This document shows positions 6,283 through 10,411 of a stretch of DNA of 10,411 bases, in pieces; the stretch's first letter is position 1; each line of letters opens with the position of its first letter. The notes beneath the pieces were generated by a model. The model ran no database searches, was not told the DNA's origin, and saw only the letters and a program-made list of their open reading frames with translations. This stretch comes from an uncultured Eubacteriales bacterium. GTDB taxonomy: Bacteria > Bacillota > Clostridia > Oscillospirales > Oscillospiraceae. Where the stretch lies: positions 1 to 10,411 of the forward strand of contig URSX01000059.1 in the NCBI GenBank assembly GCA_900550615.1. The letters run 5' to 3'. Both the position numbers and the translations under genes were made by a program.

Positions 6283-7473
6283 TCAGCCGTTGTAGGTGCT
6301 GTAGTACACGATCTGGCCGTCCTTGATGGTCTTGATAACGGCATAGGTCTTCACAGCATCGCCGTTCTCGTCGAACTTCAGGTCGCCGGTGACCAGACCC
6401 TTGACCTCCAGGGCAGCCAGTGCATCGCGGATGGCAGCGCCCTCGGTGGAGCCGGCCTTCTCAATGGCGTTGACAGCGGCCATGTAGGCATCGTAGCCGC
6501 AGGGGGTCACGCTGGAAACAGCCTCGGCGGTACCGCCGTTGTTCTCAATGCGGGTGTTGTCCTCGGCGACCCACTTGGTGAAGCCGTCCACGAACTTCTT
6601 ACCTTCGGCGTTGGATTCATCGGCGGCATCGAAGAAGGCGGAGAAATAAATGTCAGTGGCCTTGTCACCGGTACGCTGGGCGATGGAGATATCATCCCAG
6701 GTATCGCCGGCCATGATGGGGCAGGTGACGCCGCTGTCGCGGGCCTGGCTGATGATCATGGCAGCGGTCTCGATGGATACGGGGGCGAAGATGCCGTCGT
6801 AACCGGCGGACTTGATGGTGGCCATCATGGTGGAGAAGTCGGCCTCACCCTTCTGGAACTCCAGTACGGTAGCCTTACCGCCCAGGCGCTCCATCTCCTT
6901 CTGGAAGTAGTTGCCGAAGCCGGCGGAGTAGTCGTCACCGGACTCGATAATCAGTGCGCAGTTGACGCTGCCCTTTTCCTTGTTGGCAAAGTTGGCCATC
7001 ACGGCGCCCTGGAAGGGATCGATGTAGGAAACGCGGAAATAGAAGTCATTGCCCAGGGTGACGTTGGGGTTGGTGCAGGAGGTGCCGATAGCGGGAACCT
7101 TAGCATCCTTGAACAGGTCGCCGGCAGCGATGGCGCAGCCGGAGCCGTAGGTACCGATGACAACGGACACACCCTGGGAGATCAGGGTCTGGGCAGCGGC
7201 GGGAGCCTTGGACGCATCGGAGGCGTTGTCGGCGGTCACCAGCTGGACCTTATATTCCTTGCCGCCGATGGTGACGGTGGGCTTGATGGAGTTGGCATAC
7301 TCAATGCCCAGGATCTCCTTTTTGCCGCCGGCACCGTTCTGGCCGGAGGTGGGCTCGAAGATACCAATCTTCACAACGTCTCCGTCCGTGGAGCCGCCAC
7401 TGTCCTTGCTGCCGCAGGCAACCAGCGACAGTGCTGTGACCAGAGCCAGCAGCAGTGCGATAAACTTTTTCAT
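6283..7473 (-). CDS. livJ: Branched-chain amino acid ABC transporter substrate-binding lipoprotein LivJ
   Basis: This is the extracellular ligand-binding component of the liv importer (periplasmic binding protein type I fold). The 396-residue precursor starts with MKKF, a hydrophobic core (residues 5-17) and the lipobox LVAC, so Cys20 should be lipidated and the mature protein tethered to the outer face of the membrane. A Ser/Gly/Asp linker (21-32) leads to VKIGIFEPTSGQNGAGG (34-50), the usual family opening. QTLISQGVSVVIGTYGSGCA (95-114) and VPAIGTSCTNPNVT (126-139) match the ligand-cleft segments. I chose the ATG at 7473 because GGAGG lies 8 nt upstream and the signal peptide starts there; the open frame back to 7521 adds 16 residues that run through the ribosome binding site. 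Ligand could be Leu/Ile/Val or another amino acid; specificity is not readable. Confidence 0.94.
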   Translation of the reverse strand: MKKFIALLLALVTALSLVACGSKDSGGSTDGDVVKIGIFEPTSGQNGAGGKKEILGIEYANSIKPTVTIGGKEYKVQLVTADNASDASKAPAAAQTLISQGVSVVIGTYGSGCAIAAGDLFKDAKVPAIGTSCTNPNVTLGNDFYFRVSYIDPFQGAVMANFANKEKGSVNCALIIESGDDYSAGFGNYFQKEMERLGGKATVLEFQKGEADFSTMMATIKSAGYDGIFAPVSIETAAMIISQARDSGVTCPIMAGDTWDDISIAQRTGDKATDIYFSAFFDAADESNAEGKKFVDGFTKWVAEDNTRIENNGGTAEAVSSVTPCGYDAYMAAVNAIEKAGSTEGAAIRDALAALEVKGLVTGDLKFDENGDAVKTYAVIKTIKDGQIVYYSTYNG

Positions 7474-7538
7474 CTTTACTTCCTCCATATAATGTTTCGG
7501 CCACGGAATGCAGCGGTGCATCCTATGACTTTCTACAT

Positions 7539-7567
7539 ATTTTATAAGAAAATACCGGCGATTGCAA
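7539..7567 (-). promoter_or_regulatory. Candidate sigma-A promoter of livJ
   Basis: On the minus strand TTGCAA (7562-7567) and TAAAAT (7539-7544) are separated by 17 bp, a good spacing. Initiation near 7532 would give a leader of about 60 nt containing a small hairpin (about 7506-7522) before the GGAGG. It lies after the ftsH terminator, as expected for an independently transcribed liv operon. Confidence 0.55.
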
Positions 7568-7615
7568 GTGAGAATGTTGCATTAAATTTCCGGTCTTTTT
7601 ACCCAAAGCGGAAAG

Positions 7616-7630
7616 GATTTTCTCAAATTT
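7616..7630 (-). promoter_or_regulatory. Possible CodY-like operator
   Basis: GATTTTCTCAAATTT matches 12 of 15 positions of the CodY consensus AATTTTCWGAAAATT. A weaker match (11 of 15) is at 7680-7694 around the palindrome TTTCCGGAAA. Both lie upstream of the candidate livJ promoter. CodY controls branched-chain amino acid uptake in many Firmicutes, but such matches arise by chance in AT-rich DNA and no codY gene is in view. Confidence 0.22.
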
Positions 7631-7641
7631 CAGAGACAATA

Positions 7642-7660
7642 TGTCCGCATATCGCGGACA
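7642..7660. repeat. Perfect 7-bp inverted repeat, possible operator
   Basis: TGTCCGC (7642-7648) and GCGGACA (7654-7660) flank ATATC. It lies about 75 bp upstream of the candidate livJ -35 element and has no T-run, so a protein-binding dyad is more likely than a terminator. No known regulator motif is recognised. Confidence 0.35.
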
Positions 7661-7769
7661 GTCAGCCTTATACGGCGTTCATTTCCGGAAAATCTCCGTA
7701 CCCTGTCCCCCATTGGCAGACACGGGGCTTCGTGATTTTGCACAATAATATTTCGCCGCTGTCTATAAT

Positions 7770-7804
7770 AAATCGTCCCTTCCGCTGCGGGGAAGGGACG
7801 ATTT
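7770..7804 (-). terminator. Rho-independent terminator after ftsH
   Basis: A perfect 14-bp stem pairs 7770-7783 with 7791-7804 around a 7-nt loop. In the transcribed direction it runs out into TTTATTATA. It starts 15 bp after the ftsH stop, and it separates the lepB-ftsH unit from the liv operon. Confidence 0.85.
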
Positions 7805-7819
7805 GCTGTATTATTCGGT

Positions 7820-9637
7820 TTATTTCTCTGTGTATACGGACTCAAACTCCTCTGCCGTCATGGTCTCGTGCTCCAGCAGGAAGTCGGCCACGGTCTGCAG
7901 CCTATCCTGCTCCCGCTTGAGGATCTCCATGCAGCGGGCGTAGCCGTGGGCGAGGATCTGCTGGATCTCGTCGTCCATCTCCGCTGCGATCTTCTCGGAG
8001 TAGGGGCGGGTATGGCCCATGCTCTTGCCGATGAACACCTCGTCGCTGCCGGCGTTGAAGGCCACATGGCCCAGACGCTTGGACATGCCGTAGGTGCCCA
8101 CCATTTTCCGGGCGATGGACGTGGCCCGCTGCAAATCGTTGGAGGCGCCGGTGGAGATATCCCCCAGCATCAGCTCCTCGGCGGCCCGGCCGCCCAGCAG
8201 CGCCACGATCTCATCCTCCATGTATCGCTTGGACAGGTACGACCGATCCTCCTCCGGCAGGCTGATGGTCATGCCGCCGGCCTGGCCCCGGGGAACGATG
8301 GTGATCTGATGTACGGGGTCCTGGCCCGGCAGGTCGTGCATCACTACGGCGTGGCCGGCCTCATGGAAGGCCGTGAGCTTACGCTCCTGCTCAGGGATGA
8401 CCCGGCTGTGCTTTTCCGGCCCGGCAATAACCTTGATGATGGATTCCTGGATGGTCTTCTGTCGGATCATGGCATCGCCCCGTCGGCCGGACAGCAGCGC
8501 TGCCTCGTTGAGCAGGTTCTCCAGATCCGCGCCGGTGAAGCCGACGGTGCCCCGGGCGATCTCGGACAGATCCACATCCTCCGCCAGCGGCTTGTTCCGG
8601 GCGTGAACCTGCAGGATTGCTTCCCGGCCCTTGATATCCGGCAGGCCCACATACACCTGCCGGTCAAACCGGCCGGGACGCAGCAGGGCCGGATCCAGAA
8701 TATCCACCCGGTTGGTGGCGGCCAGCACCACGACTCCGGAGTTGGCGGTGAAGCCATCCATCTCCACCAGCAGCTGGTTGAGGGTCTGCTCCCGCTCGTC
8801 ATGGCCGCCGCCCAGGCCGCTGCCGCGCTGGCGGCCCACGGCGTCGATTTCATCGATAAAAACGATGGCGGGGGACTGCTTTTTGGCCTGGTCAAACAGG
8901 TCGCGGACGCGGCTGGCGCCCACGCCCACATACATTTCCACAAAATCGGAGCCGGAGATGGACAAAAAGGCCACATCCGCCTCCCCGGCCACGGACTTGG
9001 CAAGCAAGGTCTTGCCGGTGCCCGGAGGGCCTACCAGCAGCACGCCCTTTGGGATGTGGGCGCCCAGCTGCAGGTATTTATCCGGCTCCCGGAGGAACTC
9101 CACGATCTCCTGCAGCTCCTCCTTCTCCTCGTCGGCCCCGGCCACCTGGTCGAAGGTCACCCGATCCTCACCCCGGCCGGGCATCTGCACCCGGGCCTGG
9201 CCGAACTTGGCCATTTTGTCCTGGGCGGCGGCGCCGCCACCGGCCATGCGGCCCATGAGGTTGATGATAAGGATAAAGCCGATGATCCCCATGGCATAGG
9301 GCAGCAGCGTCGAGGCCCAGTTGGTGGCATGGATGAACTCCTGCTGCTTCACGGTGCCGCTCTGCACCTGCTTCTGCACCAGGCCGTCCATGTCGCTGTA
9401 AAACGTCTCCACGCTGCCGATGGTGCAGGCGGTTACGGAGCCGTCCTGCAGCACGGCCTGCAGTCTGTCGCCGGTGATGCTGAAGGACTGCACCTTTTCC
9501 GCCCGGAAGTAGCGGCACATGTCGCTGTAGGCGATGGTTCCTGCGCCGCTCATATTGCGTATCAGTATCATGATCCCCAGCACCGCCAGAATAACCAGCA
9601 GCAGACTGCCGGGGCGAATTTTTCTTCTTTCAGTCAC
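7820..9637 (-). CDS. ftsH: ATP-dependent zinc metalloprotease FtsH
   Basis: This membrane-anchored AAA+ protease degrades misassembled membrane proteins and short-lived cytoplasmic regulators as a hexamer. The 605-residue protein has membrane segments near 11-27 and 110-129 that flank an extracytoplasmic domain of about 80 residues. Walker A GPPGTGKT is at 203-210, the pore motif at 235-239 reads MYVGV, Walker B VFIDEIDA is at 259-266 and the second region of homology (ATNRVDILDP to RFDR) spans 307-326. Zinc-site HEAGH is at 425-429, with Asp501 (SND) as likely third ligand. The start is GTG at 9637, with AAGGAG 8 nt upstream. The C-terminus stops soon after the protease domain, so the protein is shorter than the E. 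coli and B. subtilis proteins. It follows lepB by 15 bp, suggesting one transcript. Confidence 0.97.
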   Translation of the reverse strand: MTERRKIRPGSLLLVILAVLGIMILIRNMSGAGTIAYSDMCRYFRAEKVQSFSITGDRLQAVLQDGSVTACTIGSVETFYSDMDGLVQKQVQSGTVKQQEFIHATNWASTLLPYAMGIIGFILIINLMGRMAGGGAAAQDKMAKFGQARVQMPGRGEDRVTFDQVAGADEEKEELQEIVEFLREPDKYLQLGAHIPKGVLLVGPPGTGKTLLAKSVAGEADVAFLSISGSDFVEMYVGVGASRVRDLFDQAKKQSPAIVFIDEIDAVGRQRGSGLGGGHDEREQTLNQLLVEMDGFTANSGVVVLAATNRVDILDPALLRPGRFDRQVYVGLPDIKGREAILQVHARNKPLAEDVDLSEIARGTVGFTGADLENLLNEAALLSGRRGDAMIRQKTIQESIIKVIAGPEKHSRVIPEQERKLTAFHEAGHAVVMHDLPGQDPVHQITIVPRGQAGGMTISLPEEDRSYLSKRYMEDEIVALLGGRAAEELMLGDISTGASNDLQRATSIARKMVGTYGMSKRLGHVAFNAGSDEVFIGKSMGHTRPYSEKIAAEMDDEIQQILAHGYARCMEILKREQDRLQTVADFLLEHETMTAEEFESVYTEK

Positions 9638-9645
9638 AGAACCAT

Positions 9646-9651
9646 CTCCTT
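9646..9651 (-). promoter_or_regulatory. Ribosome binding site fixing the GTG start of ftsH
   Basis: AAGGAG lies 8 nt upstream of the GTG at 9637. An ATG inside the spacer is out of frame and meets a stop after three codons, so GTG is the supported start. Confidence 0.8.
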
Positions 9652-9652
9652 T

Positions 9653-10291
9653 TTATGAAACCGCCCGGATGCCGCGCCAGCTGTTGTCCTTGAGGAACGA
9701 TATGCACACCATCACATGGGAGCGCACATTGCTCACGGGCACATACGGATCGTCCCACGACCGGGCGTCGTAGGAGCCGGTGCGGTTATCCCCCAGGAAG
9801 AACAGGCAGCCCTCCGGCACCTGATAGCTCTGCTGGGTCTTGGCCTCGGTGAGGCCCTGCTGCGGCAGATACGTCTCCGCCAGTTTTTCGCCGTTTACAT
9901 ATACATAGCCGCCCTCAAAGGACACGGTGTCCCCGGGCAGGCCGATGACCCGCTTGACCAGGAGCTTGCCCATGCTGTCGCTCCAGAAGGTCACGATCTC
10001 CCCCCGCTGGGGTGTGGGATCGGAGAACACATACGGCAGCTGCCACGACAGCAGCAGCGACCTGGTGGGCAGCGTGGTCTCCATGGAGCCGCTGGGCACC
10101 CAGGCGATCTGCAGGATCACCTTGAACAGCACCAGCATCACGATCACCGTTGTGGGAATGAACCCGTAATCCTGCCACAGCCTGCGCCACTTGCCCTCCT
10201 GCTGCAGCCGGCGGCCCTTGTACGCGCCTTCGGTGCTCAGCTCCTGGTCGGGTACCTTCTGCGGCAGCAGGTCGTCTTTGTTTTCGTCCAT
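9653..10291 (-). CDS. lepB: Signal peptidase I
   Basis: This membrane-bound serine protease removes signal peptides from secreted proteins on the outer face of the membrane. The 212-residue protein has a charged cytoplasmic N-terminus, one membrane segment near 43-65, and then the catalytic domain. SGSM places the nucleophile at Ser69, KRVIGLPGD places the general base at Lys113, and GDNRTGSYDARSW (167-179) is conserved box E. The usual proline after SGSME is replaced by threonine (SGSMETTL). The open frame reaches 10405, but ATG 10291 has a very strong AAAGGAGG 5 nt upstream, and the extension would be translated from palindromic repeats. lepB lies 15 bp upstream of ftsH. As several SipS-type peptidases can coexist in Firmicutes, the lepB name denotes family only. 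Confidence 0.94.
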   Translation of the reverse strand: MDENKDDLLPQKVPDQELSTEGAYKGRRLQQEGKWRRLWQDYGFIPTTVIVMLVLFKVILQIAWVPSGSMETTLPTRSLLLSWQLPYVFSDPTPQRGEIVTFWSDSMGKLLVKRVIGLPGDTVSFEGGYVYVNGEKLAETYLPQQGLTEAKTQQSYQVPEGCLFFLGDNRTGSYDARSWDDPYVPVSNVRSHVMVCISFLKDNSWRGIRAVS

Positions 10292-10296
10292 GTCCT

Positions 10297-10304
10297 CCTC
10301 CTTT
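10297..10304 (-). promoter_or_regulatory. Ribosome binding site deciding the lepB start
   Basis: AAAGGAGG lies 5 nt upstream of the ATG at 10291. It favours this start over the in-frame ATG at 10405, which lies within a palindrome and has at most a few bases of visible upstream sequence. Confidence 0.8.
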
Positions 10305-10322
10305 CGTCCGCTGAAAAGATAA

Positions 10323-10410
10323 GAGGCGGCTTCCGCCTCCTCAGCGTGTCGAAAAAGTCTTTTCGCCCCGCTGCCTAAGTTTTTGAAACTTTGAAAAAGT
10401 TTCAAAAACT
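10323..10410. repeat. Cluster of three hairpins upstream of lepB (window edge)
   Basis: There are three successive palindromes. GAGGCGG/CCGCCTC (10323-10339) has a 3-nt loop. CAGCG..CGAAAA / TTTTCG..CGCTG (10342-10373) has a symmetric 3-nt internal loop. A perfect 14-bp AT-rich pair joins 10378-10391 with 10397-10410 around TGAAA. On the minus strand the first is followed by TTATCTTTT, so it could act as a weak terminator or attenuator in the lepB leader. The AT-rich palindrome resembles a repeat family I associate with Oscillospiraceae genomes; that is from memory and untested. No lepB promoter is clear, so the promoter may be beyond the window. Confidence 0.6.
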
Positions 10411-10411
10411 A

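Larger units (their letters stand above)
7474..7819 (-). other. 346-bp regulatory region between ftsH and livJ
   Basis: There is no gene here. From the ftsH side it holds the ftsH terminator (7770-7804), an unexplained stretch (7695-7769), CodY-like and other dyads (7616-7694), the candidate promoter (7539-7567) and the livJ leader with its ribosome binding site (7482-7486). It is visibly more AT-rich than the coding sequence on both sides. Confidence 0.6.

Noticed and set aside
6022..7920. 632-codon open frame on the plus strand opposite livJ
   Set aside because: It is antisense to the well-supported livJ and runs through its terminator-like hairpin and promoter region. Its Gly/Val/Asp/His-rich translation is typical of the reverse reading of a GC-rich gene, and it has no family resemblance.
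7868..9658. 596-codon open frame on the plus strand opposite ftsH
   Set aside because: It is a shadow of ftsH, with low-complexity Gly/His/Leu-rich translation and no supporting ribosome binding site. All conserved FtsH motifs are on the minus strand.
10292..10405. N-terminal extension of signal peptidase to ATG 10405
   Set aside because: The extension is a translation of tandem palindromes, while a near-ideal ribosome binding site precedes ATG 10291.

Overview
This window looks like part of the chromosome of a GC-rich, Gram-positive-type anaerobe of the class Clostridia, most likely an Oscillospiraceae-like gut bacterium. That placement is an inference from gene content and style: ClpC, a lipoprotein-type LivJ, a Clostridia-like FtsH, strong AGGAGG ribosome binding sites, high GC, and hairpin-rich intergenic repeats of the TGTCATTGCGA type. 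No rRNA, tRNA, CRISPR array, transposase or phage gene is visible.

Layout. At the left edge the 3' half of clpC runs rightward and ends in a strong intrinsic terminator. Then come about 560 bp without a gene, filled with palindromic repeats, lying between two convergent genes. Everything from 1579 to the right end is on the minus strand. Read in the direction of transcription (right to left), the order is: a palindrome-rich leader, lepB (signal peptidase I), ftsH (membrane AAA+ protease), a terminator, a regulatory region with a candidate promoter, livJ (lipoprotein substrate-binding protein), a 290-nt structured spacer, livH and livM (permeases), livG and livF (ATPases), a bidirectional terminator, and a TSUP/TauE-family permease.

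How the genes work together. livJHMGF is a complete one-binding-protein, two-permease, two-ATPase importer of the branched-chain amino acid (HAAT) family. The livH-M-G-F junctions are tight (+3, -4 and -14 nt), whereas livJ is set apart from livH by a long spacer holding a perfect 15-bp hairpin without a U-run. This arrangement would fit excess production of the binding protein. lepB, ftsH and clpC are housekeeping envelope and protein-quality genes. lepB and ftsH are 15 bp apart and probably co-transcribed.

The coding content is ordinary, and I do not see a convincing undescribed system. The parts most worth a second look are a roughly 50-residue insertion in LivG, the structured livJ-livH spacer, the palindromic repeats at 1071-1508 and 10323-10410, and the TSUP gene, which sits directly behind a terminator with almost no room for a promoter.
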